In this document: in pieces, positions 14,204 to 22,775 of the stretch | How the letters are laid out: every line of letters begins with the position of its first letter | Numbering within the stretch: the stretch's first letter is position 1 | Source: a virus | IMG/VR virus record: IMGVR_UViG_3300037247_000655 | Coordinates: 1-64,000 of that record | Length of the DNA stretch: 64,000 nucleotides | Direction: 5' to 3' (one strand) | Program-made: the position numbers and the translations under genes | Notes under the pieces: generated by a model | What the model saw: only the letters and a program-made list of their open reading frames with translations | Databases searched by the model: none | Told to the model about the DNA's origin: nothing

Positions 14204-15412
14204 GTGAAAATAGTTGCATTGCAAGCTGAAAATATTAAACATTTGAAGGTTGTTAATATACGACCGGACGGTTCATTGGTTGTTGTTGGCGGGGACAATG
14301 AGGCAGGAAAGAGCAGTCTACTAGATTCTATCGAATACGCTCTGGGTGGAGCCGGATCTATTCCTCCCAAACCAATTAGAGATGGAAAACAGAAAGCTCG
14401 TGTAGTGGTCGATCTAGGAGATATAGAAGTTACACGTACTTTCACTGAGAAGGGTACTAATCTAACAGTAAAGAATAAGGACGGCAAATCATTTGCATCT
14501 CCCCAGACAATGCTCGATCAGCTAGTAGGTGAGCTAACGTTCGATCCTCTGGAATTTGCCAATATGGATGCTAAGAGACAACGATCTGTTTTGAAGAAGC
14601 TTGTTGGGTTAGATTTCGACCAGCTAGATGCTGATTACAAAAAGATTTTCGACGAGAGAACAGTAGTTAATCGTCGAGGTAAAGATCTAAAGTCTACACT
14701 GGATGGCATGGAAAGACATGATGGTGTGCCCGACATAGAAGTGTCCATAAAGGAACTGGGAGATAAATATGCTTTTGCTTTGGATCAAAATCAAAAGGTA
14801 GATGTTCTACAAAGTGAGATTACTGGTTCTCTGGAGGAGATAGATGGTCTGCAAAAAAGAATAGACATGTTGTTGAAAGATGTTAAGCAAAAACAGAAAG
14901 CTCTAGACAGCACGGCAGTTGTCGATGTCGCATCTCTTCAAAAGCAAATGTCTGACTTAGACGACACTAATGTCAAGGTTCGTGCTAATAAGAAGTTTGC
15001 ACAGACAGAACTAGAACTCGTAGCCCTTAGAGAAAAATCTCTATCGTTGTGTGAGGAAATGTCTGACATCGCAGGTACTAAAGAAAAGACATTGGCTAAG
15101 GCACAGTTTCCAATAGAAGGGTTGGATATTGACGGCGAGGGTGTTACTTTTGATGATCTGCCATTTTCTCAGTGTTCTTCTGGTCAAAAGATAAAAATAT
15201 CAGTAGCAATTGGTTTAGCCATGAATCCTAAGCTTCGTGTTCTGTTGATCCGAGAAGGGTCTCTGCTTGATGCGAAGAACTTGGAGATGGTTGCGAAGAT
15301 GGCAAAAGAGGCTGATGCACAGATCTGGATTGAAAGGGTGAGTAAGGGTAGTGAGTGTTCTGTTATCATAGAAGACGGGTCTGTTCTATCAAAGGAGGCA
15401 GCCAGTGTCTGA
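14204..15412 (+). CDS. SMC/RecF-like AAA ATPase
   Basis: ABC-type ATPase of the SMC, RecF and SbcC group, expected to work in DNA repair or recombination. Walker A is GGDNEAGKSS (residues about 29-38). A coiled-coil middle spans about 130-300. The signature motif is SQCSSGQKIKIS (about 322-333), and the Walker B region reads LRVLLIREGSLLD. The usual Asp-Glu pair is replaced by REGS, a form known in phage members. At 402 aa it lacks the long coiled coil of SbcC. Next to two exonucleases, a role in end processing is plausible. Confidence 0.8.
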   Translation: MKIVALQAENIKHLKVVNIRPDGSLVVVGGDNEAGKSSLLDSIEYALGGAGSIPPKPIRDGKQKARVVVDLGDIEVTRTFTEKGTNLTVKNKDGKSFASPQTMLDQLVGELTFDPLEFANMDAKRQRSVLKKLVGLDFDQLDADYKKIFDERTVVNRRGKDLKSTLDGMERHDGVPDIEVSIKELGDKYAFALDQNQKVDVLQSEITGSLEEIDGLQKRIDMLLKDVKQKQKALDSTAVVDVASLQKQMSDLDDTNVKVRANKKFAQTELELVALREKSLSLCEEMSDIAGTKEKTLAKAQFPIEGLDIDGEGVTFDDLPFSQCSSGQKIKISVAIGLAMNPKLRVLLIREGSLLDAKNLEMVAKMAKEADAQIWIERVSKGSECSVIIEDGSVLSKEAASV

Positions 15413-15788
15413 AACAGAAGACTTGGGCCTCAACCCGAATGGATCGCATTTATTTCGTAAACCGAATGGCGTAGGTGGGTATGTTTATATTTCCGACGAG
15501 ATAGGTGGTGGCGTGGTGGTCTGGGATACCGCACTGGTATCTGAAGCTACTCTCTTAGCTGCTCTTGTGTCCGAACATCACAGGTTCTATATAGAATGCC
15601 AAGACAAAAGACGTTCACGACCACCTATGGCTAATATAGATAATGTTGCGGTGATCAATAGCTTAGCTATACTGGATCGCAGTATAGATGACATTCGTGG
15701 AGGTAATACGCAATCGGCGAAATTGGCTATCCAGGAGCTTGCAGATAGTCTCAGCTTACAACTACCGAGGAAAAACGACAATGCATGA
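15405..15788 (+). CDS. Hypothetical protein, 127 aa, GTG start
   Basis: GTG at 15405 lies 7 nt after AAAGGAGG inside the end of the ATPase gene; this decides the start. The N-terminal part is beta-rich with many Gly; the C-terminal 50 residues form helices. Function unknown, but coupled to the ATPase. Confidence 0.7.
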   Translation: MSETEDLGLNPNGSHLFRKPNGVGGYVYISDEIGGGVVVWDTALVSEATLLAALVSEHHRFYIECQDKRRSRPPMANIDNVAVINSLAILDRSIDDIRGGNTQSAKLAIQELADSLSLQLPRKNDNA

Positions 15789-16014
15789 AGACAAAGACAA
15801 TAAGGTTAATCTTGACATTTGTCATAGGATCGAGCGAATGTGCCGTTACTCTTCGTTAGAAGGTGATGAGGTTTCTGATCAATCGATAAAGGATAGGCAT
15901 ATCGTCGCTGACCTATATGTTTTTTATATCAAGGAGGGTAGAGACACGGAGGAAGCAGAGAGATTCGCCAGAGCGAATGCTGTTAGGGTAATACTATTGG
16001 ATGTGATGCCATGA
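15781..16014 (+). CDS. Hypothetical helical protein, 77 aa
   Basis: ATG at 15781 (MHEDKDNKVNLDIC) overlaps the upstream stop and is preceded by GAGG. Helical and charged. Overlaps the next start (ATGA). Confidence 0.6.
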   Translation: MHEDKDNKVNLDICHRIERMCRYSSLEGDEVSDQSIKDRHIVADLYVFYIKEGRDTEEAERFARANAVRVILLDVMP

Positions 16015-16812
16015 GACCTGCTTGGTTAATTCAAACAAATATAGAAGGTATAGACACTGGACCGATGATATCAGAGGTTCGTGCTCAGGGCGTGGAGGTA
16101 CGTGAATTCTGCCATAAACTCGGGATGTCGTTAGGTCTCAGTATTATGGATCATAAGTTGTCTACGATATGTTACGGAGACATTGATTTCGTGCGACGAG
16201 TACTTCTCAAATCACCATTCATTCCCGGTGCATGGTGTAATATCGTCAACATGAAATGCAGCACCTATTATGCTCATCTGGGAGAACACTTACTCAACGA
16301 ACAATACATTATGTTGCCGTGTGGAGACTTACCACGAAGATGGACAGAGGTGGTTGATATACTAGGTGGAGGACCTTTGTTCGTTCGACCAGATAGCGGC
16401 ATGAAACCATTTACAGGATATGTTGTTGACACAGACAGGGGGCACGAAATCGAATCGCTAATACGAGCGATTGGACCTGAAACCCTGGTCGTCGTTGCAC
16501 CAAAGAAGACGCTTAAAAATGAGTGGCGATTTGTTGTTTGTGAACGCAAAGTCGTGGCAGGATGTAGATATCTCCCAGATGAATCTCAGTTTTTCACCCC
16601 CACCTCCTTGTCGTCTGGCAAAAATTGTGGCTACTAATGAATGGCAACCAGATATCTGTTATACAGTAGATATAGCAGAAGAAACTAATGGTAAGATTTC
16701 TTTATTGGAAATCAACAGCTTTAGTTGCGCAGGATTTTATGATTGCGATATATCATCTATTGTCTCATCTGCAAGTAAAGCTGCTATCAACGAATGGAAA
16801 GAATATTTTTGA
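16011..16812 (+). pseudogene. ATP-grasp (DUF4343-like) protein split by a +1 frameshift
   Basis: Frame one (16011-16637) holds the N-terminal part and nucleotide-binding strands (PLFVRPDSGMKPFTG, EWRFVVCERKVVAG). The other frame continues with KIVATNEW, then DIAEETNGKISLLEINSFSCAGFYDC, a classic ATP-grasp metal site (E-x-N). Removing one A from the AAAAA run at 16620-16624 joins both frames seamlessly as SSGKIVATNEW, giving about 267 aa. Either the gene is broken, the base is a sequencing error, or slippage is used. ATP-grasp enzymes form carboxylate-amine bonds; the substrate is unknown. Confidence 0.75.
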
Positions 16813-16825
16813 TTAGGAGAGAATA

Positions 16826-17275
16826 ATGTTTGGAGCAAAGAAAAGTATATATGACTTCTACGTAGGAGGTCCCATGAGGCACTATCCAAAGTTAAACAAG
16901 CCTATGTTCGATTTAGTGTCACATTTACTAAGAGAACAAGAATTTACTGTTTGGAGTCCAGCAGAACACGAGAGTTATTTGAAACTATCGTTTGCACAGT
17001 GTATAACTGTTGATTTGAATATGGTTATCAATAAGTGTAGAAAAATTGCTTTGTTACCTGGATGGAGAAAGTCTTTAGGCGCTAATATGGAAGCGTTCTC
17101 TGCTTTTGCATGTGGGAAAGATGCTTTTGAGGTCATACTGAATGATGAAAAAACTTCTATAGAATTAAATCCGCTAGATCTCAGTTCGTATCGTTTGCCA
17201 TATCAGGACGGGGAAATACACAAGTTCGACCCACATTCATGTCCTGTTGATGCGGATAAACCATCTCAACAATAG
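16826..17275 (+). CDS. DUF4406, nucleoside 2-deoxyribosyltransferase-like
   Basis: The pattern YVGGPMRHYPKLNKPMFD, then WSPAEHE, then DLNMVINKCRKIALLPGW and SLGANMEAFSAFACGK fits DUF4406 proteins related to nucleoside 2-deoxyribosyltransferases, which exchange bases on deoxyribose. The conserved GPM, PAE and LPGW ... GA..E elements are all present. GGAGAGAATA precedes the ATG. It ends the rightward block, converging on the leftward operon. Confidence 0.8.
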   Translation: MFGAKKSIYDFYVGGPMRHYPKLNKPMFDLVSHLLREQEFTVWSPAEHESYLKLSFAQCITVDLNMVINKCRKIALLPGWRKSLGANMEAFSAFACGKDAFEVILNDEKTSIELNPLDLSSYRLPYQDGEIHKFDPHSCPVDADKPSQQ

Positions 17276-17368
17276 GTGCTATACATATGTGGTAGAATCT
17301 TCGCGTATCTCCATAGATAAAACACAATACTATTATAGTAACGACGCAGCATGCGATGGTTTTTTGTT
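17276..17368. other. Convergent gap
   Basis: Ninety-three bases between the ends of opposing operons. No strong hairpin with T-run is seen on either strand. Confidence 0.4.
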
Positions 17369-17650
17369 TCAATCCATTCTCCCATCAGAATCGTCAGACT
17401 TGTCCTCTAATATACGTCTAAGGTCATCTCGTTCTCTTCTCGTAGCTTCTAGATCGAACAGAATGTATTTCAGACATATTCTTAGATCTGTCAATGAGTC
17501 ATTAACTTTATCTACACTGTTTTTCATGTCTATATGTTTTTGTTCCATTGCTTTTCCAACTGGTTCTAGAGCTTTACGCTGATCTTCTGGCAATTTGGCT
17601 ATTTCACGAATAAGATCCCTAATTTTAGAATGTACGTCTTCTTCTTTCAT
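17369..17650 (-). CDS. Coiled-coil protein, 93 aa
   Basis: Start at 17650 (MKEEDVHSKIRDL) with AAAGG 8 nt upstream, overlapping the previous stop as ATGA. Nearly all helix with charged heptads, especially residues 30-80. Likely oligomeric. Function unknown. Confidence 0.6.
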   Translation of the reverse strand: MKEEDVHSKIRDLIREIAKLPEDQRKALEPVGKAMEQKHIDMKNSVDKVNDSLTDLRICLKYILFDLEATRRERDDLRRILEDKSDDSDGRMD

Positions 17651-18318
17651 CTCAAACATCCTTTCTGTTTCTGGGGGATAGGAGGCATAGGAGGTGGTGG
17701 TCCTACCTTTAGGCCAGTAGACGACCAGATTACTTTTAAATGACTCGCATTGACTATATCATCAGCGACTACTGTGTATCGTCCGAATCTCTTTTTCCCT
17801 ATTATGCTGAAGATACTCTTACACCACGGTGCTCTGTTGTAGCAATGGCTAATTAATTCAGTACAACTGAATCGCAACGAATCATTGAACTCAAATGCAA
17901 AATCATATTCGCTACCAATTGTTTTTGGAGCCAATTTCAGAGCCCTGTCCCTATCCTTATCTGGCGCTCGTAACACTACAACATGATCTGTCCGCATAAA
18001 ATCTATCAAATCGTCGACCACTACTCCGTCGCTTATTGCGTGGACGACCTGATGGTTTTTGTTATCAAGTTTGCCTATATATATTCCAGCGTGGTTCCAC
18101 CAACCTGGGATTAGCCACTTGTCTACATACCCCTCAAATCTTCGCACAAGCACATCCCCCGGTCGTATTAATTGTTCTACTTCTCTGTAGTGTTTCCCTT
18201 TTAATCTGAATGTCTGAGCGTTGATTGTCAACCACATAGGGTGTAGAAATCCATGCCACCGGATATCGCCAATAAATGTAAACAATGCTTTCTGTATTCT
18301 GTATCGAAACTTACTCAT
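17647..18318 (-). CDS. YiiX/YebB-like NlpC/P60 cysteine hydrolase
   Basis: Permuted papain-like fold: RPGDVLVRR (about residue 51), HAGIYIG (about 76) with the catalytic His, a VVHAISDG strand, and FSCTELISHCY (about 150) with the catalytic Cys. Members cleave amide bonds in peptides, peptidoglycan or lipids. The C-terminus is Pro-rich (PPPPMPPIP). No signal peptide is visible. Gene order suggests co-expression with the coiled-coil protein. Confidence 0.75.
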   Translation of the reverse strand: MSKFRYRIQKALFTFIGDIRWHGFLHPMWLTINAQTFRLKGKHYREVEQLIRPGDVLVRRFEGYVDKWLIPGWWNHAGIYIGKLDNKNHQVVHAISDGVVVDDLIDFMRTDHVVVLRAPDKDRDRALKLAPKTIGSEYDFAFEFNDSLRFSCTELISHCYNRAPWCKSIFSIIGKKRFGRYTVVADDIVNASHLKVIWSSTGLKVGPPPPMPPIPQKQKGCLR

Positions 18319-18346
18319 CAGGATAACCCTTTCTTATTTTGTCTAG

Positions 18347-18772
18347 CTACTCTATTATACACCTATATTCAGTAGCCAATTCCTCCCATTTATCATAAGA
18401 TAAATCTGCTATAATGTGACACTTTTTACATAGATATAGTAAAAAGAAAGGTCTAGAATAATCCGGATGGTGTCCCTCCACGTATTCATCAGAGTCACAC
18501 ACCTCGCATAGCTCAGGGGGAGAGAATTTACCAGACTTGACAGCTTGTCTGACTAGATACCTGGCGTGATGTTTCTCTGGGAACTTTTCCTTGTCCCTGC
18601 GGGTATTAATAGCGTTTTTAGTGATAGGTTCTTGTTTGCGATCTTCGTTGGTTAACTTGGAGGCACAAGATTTAGTGCAGGCATGTTTCTTTCCCAGTTT
18701 TTTTGTTTGATTAATTCTTTTCTGTGGCTTAAGGAATGATTTGCCGCACCATGAACATTCGACGAAAGCCAT
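18347..18772 (-). CDS. HNH-type zinc-binding endonuclease
   Basis: N-terminal zinc finger (CSWCGKSF, CTKSC) followed by a basic linker and an HNH-like core, CEVCDSDEYVEGHHPDY, closing with LCKKCH. The two CxxC pairs and His pair are all visible. Probably a homing endonuclease. It lies in the leftward operon between unrelated genes. Confidence 0.8.
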   Translation of the reverse strand: MAFVECSWCGKSFLKPQKRINQTKKLGKKHACTKSCASKLTNEDRKQEPITKNAINTRRDKEKFPEKHHARYLVRQAVKSGKFSPPELCEVCDSDEYVEGHHPDYSRPFFLLYLCKKCHIIADLSYDKWEELATEYRCIIE

Positions 18773-18792
18773 TTTACTCTATCCTCCAGCAA

Positions 18793-19149
18793 TTATTGGA
18801 TCTGCATTTTTTGCATGACATCTTCTACTTTGCCGATACACTGATGGTGGTCGGATTCGAATACCTCAATGAAATCCTCCGGGTCCAGCGGTGCTGGTGC
18901 TTCGTATTCATAATTAATGAAACCTGCTTCTGGTAAAATCATGGTTATGTGCTGTTTGATAATTTCTATCTGTTTACCAGGTAGGGCAATCGCCAATATT
19001 GGCATTTCAGGCTCTGGTTTCTCGTTTTTCTTTGCGTATCTACACGATGCAATATACACCCTCTCTACGGCTGCGAAACAGATCATTCGTTTCCAGCGAA
19101 GAAGCAAGAAGGCAATAAGTTGCTTGCGACTAGATGGATTTATTAACAT
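18793..19149 (-). CDS. Hypothetical protein, 118 aa
   Basis: A hydrophobic basic N-terminal part (QLIAFLLLRWKRMICFAAVERVYIASC) and an acidic C-terminal half. No motif recognised. It follows the next upstream gene by 2 bp. Confidence 0.55.
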   Translation of the reverse strand: MLINPSSRKQLIAFLLLRWKRMICFAAVERVYIASCRYAKKNEKPEPEMPILAIALPGKQIEIIKQHITMILPEAGFINYEYEAPAPLDPEDFIEVFESDHHQCIGKVEDVMQKMQIQ

Positions 19150-19151
19150 GT

Positions 19152-19412
19152 CTACGTCCTTACCTCAGTCTTGATTTCGTCTGCGCAGTCTTCTGCTAGA
19201 CCATGCAGGTCTTTGGATCGTTGTTCAATCACATCTATATTGAAATTGCGTTGTATTTTTTGACACGGTTCATCATTGGATCGTTCCACTTTAATAACAA
19301 CAAATAATGTCGAACGAAAGTACGTGGTGCTAAATGTCCAGTTAGAAGGGGATTTGGCCCATAATAAGTTCTCAAATATTTGCATTACTTTCGGTTTGGA
19401 GATCTTAGACAC
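19152..19412 (-). CDS. Hypothetical protein, 86 aa
   Basis: Opens MSKISKPKVMQIFENL and has a beta-strand pair in the middle with a charged helical end. Overlaps the Nudix gene by 8 bp. Function unknown. Confidence 0.55.
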   Translation of the reverse strand: MSKISKPKVMQIFENLLWAKSPSNWTFSTTYFRSTLFVVIKVERSNDEPCQKIQRNFNIDVIEQRSKDLHGLAEDCADEIKTEVRT

Positions 19413-19851
19413 CTCTACTACACTCCGTCCATTGTTCTATCCATTCCCGTGGGTTTTGCTTATAATGTTGTGTTAAGTATGATATATATCCTAAATTATC
19501 GCTAACGACAGGGGCTAGACTTTTTTCTATCATATAGATTTCAGATAATGTAAACCAACCCATGCCTATTATCTCTGGATCGCTGGGCCTTAATTCGCAG
19601 GTCCACTGGTCGCAATAAAAAATGTGAATGTGATATTGTGGTGTTTGTGTATTGCATAATAGCCTAAATCTTTGTCCCTTAACCCCAACTTCTTCGTACA
19701 GTTCCCTATAAACAGCATCTATAGTAGTTTCGTTATGATTTATTTTTCCACCAGGGAAGGTCCATTTTCCCCCAAAGCCATCATCTATAGCTCTTTGTGC
19801 AAGCAGGAATCTATCATTTTGATATAATATCACCAGTACGACATCTTGCAT
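19405..19851 (-). CDS. Nudix hydrolase, MutT-like
   Basis: Hydrolyses a nucleoside diphosphate linked to another group, such as 8-oxo-dGTP. The full Nudix box is present at about residues 35-57: GGKINHNE, then seven residues, RELYEEVG. 148 aa is the normal length for MutT. Clustered with MazG, pointing to nucleotide-pool control during infection. Confidence 0.9.
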   Translation of the reverse strand: MQDVVLVILYQNDRFLLAQRAIDDGFGGKWTFPGGKINHNETTIDAVYRELYEEVGVKGQRFRLLCNTQTPQYHIHIFYCDQWTCELRPSDPEIIGMGWFTLSEIYMIEKSLAPVVSDNLGYISYLTQHYKQNPREWIEQWTECSRGV

Positions 19852-19882
19852 TGTGATACCCCCTGCTTATGTTATACACCAA

Positions 19883-20458
19883 TTACCTGTTGTCGCCATC
19901 TCCTTTTAATACACCTCTGGCCTTCCTGCTGAATAGTTTGGCAATATTCTGTACACAAACATCTTCTAAAGTGAAACCACACTTAATAGCCATTTCTTCC
20001 ACACAGGTGACCACGTGTGTTAGGTGGTTAGGAAGGTCACTAAATCTCGTGATTTCTCTAGGATCACATCTATATTTGTAGTGCCATGTCTCCAATAGTG
20101 CGGCAGCATTCGAAGCTTGTCTATTAAGATGCAAGACTAGTCTCGGCAATATGAGACGCCGTATGTTGTGTGTTATGCGTGCAGTTCTCATATCATGTAT
20201 CATACAAAGGTTAAGGTCACAATCGCAACACACATTAGCGCAGTACCACATTACGTCACCTAATTCTTTCTTAATATCTTCTCGTCTTTTAGGTGACATT
20301 TCGTTGTCATCATCTCTGATAAGCTTCTTTACTTTTTCAGAAACTTCTCCACATTCTCCAACCAAACCAAGTGCAGGGTATATCATAGTAGCACTTGGTG
20401 ATTGTAGATATATTGCAACACTGCGAGCGTCTATTTGGTACTTTTTAAGATCAATCAT
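19883..20458 (-). CDS. MazG-like NTP pyrophosphohydrolase
   Basis: GLVGECGEVSEKVKK and ELGDVMWYCANV give the ExxE ... ExxD magnesium-binding set of the all-alpha MazG family. It converts NTPs to NMPs and could lower modified or alarmone nucleotides. 191 aa, with an extra C-terminal helical part that repeats a weaker ETWHYKYRCD ... HVVTCVEEMA unit. Overlaps the ClpP-like gene. Confidence 0.85.
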   Translation of the reverse strand: MIDLKKYQIDARSVAIYLQSPSATMIYPALGLVGECGEVSEKVKKLIRDDDNEMSPKRREDIKKELGDVMWYCANVCCDCDLNLCMIHDMRTARITHNIRRLILPRLVLHLNRQASNAAALLETWHYKYRCDPREITRFSDLPNHLTHVVTCVEEMAIKCGFTLEDVCVQNIAKLFSRKARGVLKGDGDNR

Positions 20459-21159
20459 TCATCTTCTCCTTCTGTGTATTCGTGTTTGCCTGATTTCATA
20501 CCAGATTGCCACTTATCGTTTTGTTTGTTTGTTGCGTGGTACTTATATGGGTCTTGCATGGTTTCGAGAACCCAATCTGCAAGTCCATTATTTACAGCTT
20601 GCTCTGCTGTATATATAGTATCTTTTGAGCACAGTTTTTCTATTTTCTCTAACGTAATCCTAGGTTTAGCAGCTTTCATTCTACTATAATAAATACCATA
20701 CATTAGTTTACGTGTTTTCTCTACGTGCTTAGCCCATGCTTCAACGCTTTTGCATGTACCAGTTAAGTCTTCTGTTCCGTCATGGATCATAAATGTGCAG
20801 TGCGGAGCTACTATACGAGAGTCGCATGCTTGTATTATTATTGATCCCATGGACATGGCGTGTCCCCAACAGATGCCATATACATGAGATCTTGAAGCTT
20901 TAATAGCATCGTACATACTCATGCCATGCAGCCAGTCGCCCCCTAGGTTGTTCATGTGTATAAAGATTGGTTTAGATGAGATGAGATTCAAATGCAACAT
21001 GGCTTTGATAAAAAACTCTGACATCTGACAGTCAGTCCCAGACTCTCCATATCCGCCTTCTGTTTCTGCATCATGTGAACCAACATGGATCATCCGGTTC
21101 GATGGTAAGTAGCTGAATTCAAACCATCTGTCAATATCCTCTTTAGTATACATGCCCAT
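20455..21159 (-). CDS. ClpP-like serine protease
   Basis: ClpP fold: PIFIHMNNLGGDWLHGMSMYDAI strand-turn, catalytic Ser in GHAMSMGS (about residue 103), catalytic His in FMIHDG (about 125), and downstream handle helix. No Clp ATPase is in this window, so it may use the host ClpX/A, act alone, or process a phage protein. Start ATG at 21159 shares its A with the upstream TGA. The C-terminus has an acidic tail (EYTEGEDE). Confidence 0.85.
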   Translation of the reverse strand: MGMYTKEDIDRWFEFSYLPSNRMIHVGSHDAETEGGYGESGTDCQMSEFFIKAMLHLNLISSKPIFIHMNNLGGDWLHGMSMYDAIKASRSHVYGICWGHAMSMGSIIIQACDSRIVAPHCTFMIHDGTEDLTGTCKSVEAWAKHVEKTRKLMYGIYYSRMKAAKPRITLEKIEKLCSKDTIYTAEQAVNNGLADWVLETMQDPYKYHATNKQNDKWQSGMKSGKHEYTEGEDE

Positions 21160-21473
21160 CAAACTACCTTACTAACATTAATAGGTAAATCGCAATAATT
21201 ACATTTTTCTATGTTTTGTATTAGACCAACACAATGCGGGCATAGGGTCTTTATGGGGCTATTGAGCACATAGAAAACTACTATACCACCAATACATTCG
21301 TCACATACGCATATGCCACCCATGACCTGTCGCATGTTTACAGTTGTTTTTATTTCGCCACAAATATCACACAACAAGTGTTTGTTTGACGATTCTGTTG
21401 AGTTTCTCGATAACAACGAGAAAGTGTCCGAAATACAGGTCGATAAAATCTTTGCGAGTCCATTCATATCCAT
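21159..21473 (-). CDS. Zinc-binding protein, 104 aa
   Basis: Four Cys pairs (CDICG, CDEC, CPHC, CNYC) give two zinc sites. The only ATG starts lie 107 bp inside the upstream gene, an unusually long overlap, so a downstream TTG start is possible. Function unknown. Confidence 0.6.
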   Translation of the reverse strand: MDMNGLAKILSTCISDTFSLLSRNSTESSNKHLLCDICGEIKTTVNMRQVMGGICVCDECIGGIVVFYVLNSPIKTLCPHCVGLIQNIEKCNYCDLPINVSKVV

Positions 21474-21720
21474 CCATTATCTCCGGCTGGCTGCTAATTA
21501 CATCTGCCCATTGCGGCAACTCTTTACATAAGGAGTCCTGAAGTGTCAGTTGTTTTGCGTGATATTCTGAATCAAAAATTACCGGTCTCCCAGTAGTGCG
21601 ACGTATCCGCCCATCGATGCCACCTGGATTAGATTCGGCTTTTTCCTTAGATGTCTTTTTCCCATAGACCAACAAGTCTATCCATTGTTTAAGCAACTCT
21701 TTTACAGCTTTGTTATTCAT
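21367..21720 (-). CDS. Hypothetical protein, 117 aa
   Basis: Helical, with a GRIRRTTGRPVIFDSEYHA basic stretch. Its start overlaps the methyltransferase stop by 8 bp. No family recognised. Confidence 0.6.
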   Translation of the reverse strand: MNNKAVKELLKQWIDLLVYGKKTSKEKAESNPGGIDGRIRRTTGRPVIFDSEYHAKQLTLQDSLCKELPQWADVISSQPEIMDGYEWTRKDFIDLYFGHFLVVIEKLNRIVKQTLVV

Positions 21721-22426
21721 AATTTACCCCAAGAATTTCTGCCGTTTTTGCAATACATGGTTCACTTATTTCTATGCCCACACAATCTAAGCCAAGTCTC
21801 TGACACACTATTTCCACAGTCCCAGAACCCGCGAACGGATCAAGTACACGTCCATTTGGTTTACAGTGTCCAGAAACTATTCTATTGACGAGATCCTCTG
21901 GTAACTGGGTTGGACAATGTTTTCTTTTTTCTTTAAATGTGCCACAAATACGCGAGAATTCCCAAACATTTTCCGGCATCTTCCCATTCTTAGACGCCCT
22001 CTTGTCCTTATACTTTGTCTGTCTGGCGCTAGGCACTTTTATTTGATCCGGTCGGACATAGTCGGAGTTCAACCAGTATAACGGCCTATAGCACAATGCA
22101 TATTTACCCTTACTTGTCTGATCTTGACCGAATGTATAGTGCCACTGTAATCTTTGTATTAAAGGTAAACCTATCGATTTGATAGCGTTTTCTACTGTAC
22201 GGGTCCATTTTTCGTTAAAAGTTATGAAAATAGGACCATTTGTTATTTCGGCCATCTTAGTTAGCCATATCCAGATATTGTTCTCATAATCGTATGGATG
22301 CTGTTTATCTACAAATCCATCATATTTTAGACCTATATTGTCTGGAGGATCCGAGACTATGAGATCAACAGGTCCTATTGTGGAATTAGGAATATCACTA
22401 AAATCTCCATGTATCAGTCTAATCAT
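21713..22426 (-). CDS. N6-adenine/N4-cytosine DNA methyltransferase
   Basis: Transfers a methyl group from S-adenosylmethionine to DNA. Motif IV is SDPPD near residue 26 and motif I is LDPFAGSGTVEIVCQRLG near the C-terminus, the IV-before-I order of beta-class enzymes. Start 22426 (MIRLIHGDFSDIP) is fixed by GTGGAG and because the -10 box at 22458-22463 excludes longer forms. No restriction partner is visible, so protection from host restriction or regulation is likely. Confidence 0.9.
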   Translation of the reverse strand: MIRLIHGDFSDIPNSTIGPVDLIVSDPPDNIGLKYDGFVDKQHPYDYENNIWIWLTKMAEITNGPIFITFNEKWTRTVENAIKSIGLPLIQRLQWHYTFGQDQTSKGKYALCYRPLYWLNSDYVRPDQIKVPSARQTKYKDKRASKNGKMPENVWEFSRICGTFKEKRKHCPTQLPEDLVNRIVSGHCKPNGRVLDPFAGSGTVEIVCQRLGLDCVGIEISEPCIAKTAEILGVNYE

Positions 22427-22457
22427 CCGGTTAACTCCACATGTATCTTCATACCTC

Positions 22458-22486
22458 ATTATACGTGTGAACTGGCTACTTGTTCG
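22458..22486 (-). promoter_or_regulatory. Leftward promoter, CGAACA-N17-TATAAT
   Basis: Leftward CGAACA (plus 22481-22486), 17-bp spacer, TATAAT (plus 22458-22463). Same class as the rightward GCAACA promoters. Drives the methyltransferase-to-YiiX operon. Confidence 0.75.
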
Positions 22487-22572
22487 ATAAAAAAAAGAAA
22501 AAAAATGGAACACTTTTTCATAATGGCCCTCTCTATATATATGGAGGGGTGTTGTTATAGGACGTTGTTGTG

Positions 22573-22578
22573 TATAAT
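22573..22578 (+). promoter_or_regulatory. GTGTATAAT-type promoter
   Basis: TTGTGTATAAT without an obvious -35, divergent from the leftward promoter, at the left end of the structural block. Confidence 0.5.
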
Positions 22579-22595
22579 TTTCTTGGGTGATAAAA

Positions 22596-22775
22596 GTGTG
22601 TGATAAAAAAGGCAAAGCGAAAGTGCGTTTGATTACTTGCGGGACAGATAAAGCTGAGGCTAAAGCTGTTGTTGATCTCGACGTACCAGATCCAGAACCA
22701 GTTGTGGGTAAAAAGATTATTCAAGAAGCAATAGGAGATTTAGAAGAGGATGACAGTAAGCAAAACGATTCTTGA
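22596..22775 (+). CDS. Small acidic protein, 59 aa, GTG start
   Basis: GTG at 22596 follows GGGTGAT by 8 nt; GTG at 22587 is the alternative but lies too close to the -10. The C-terminus is acidic (GDLEEDDSKQNDS). Its end overlaps the sigma-like gene. Unknown. Confidence 0.5.
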   Translation: MCDKKGKAKVRLITCGTDKAEAKAVVDLDVPDPEPVVGKKIIQEAIGDLEEDDSKQNDS

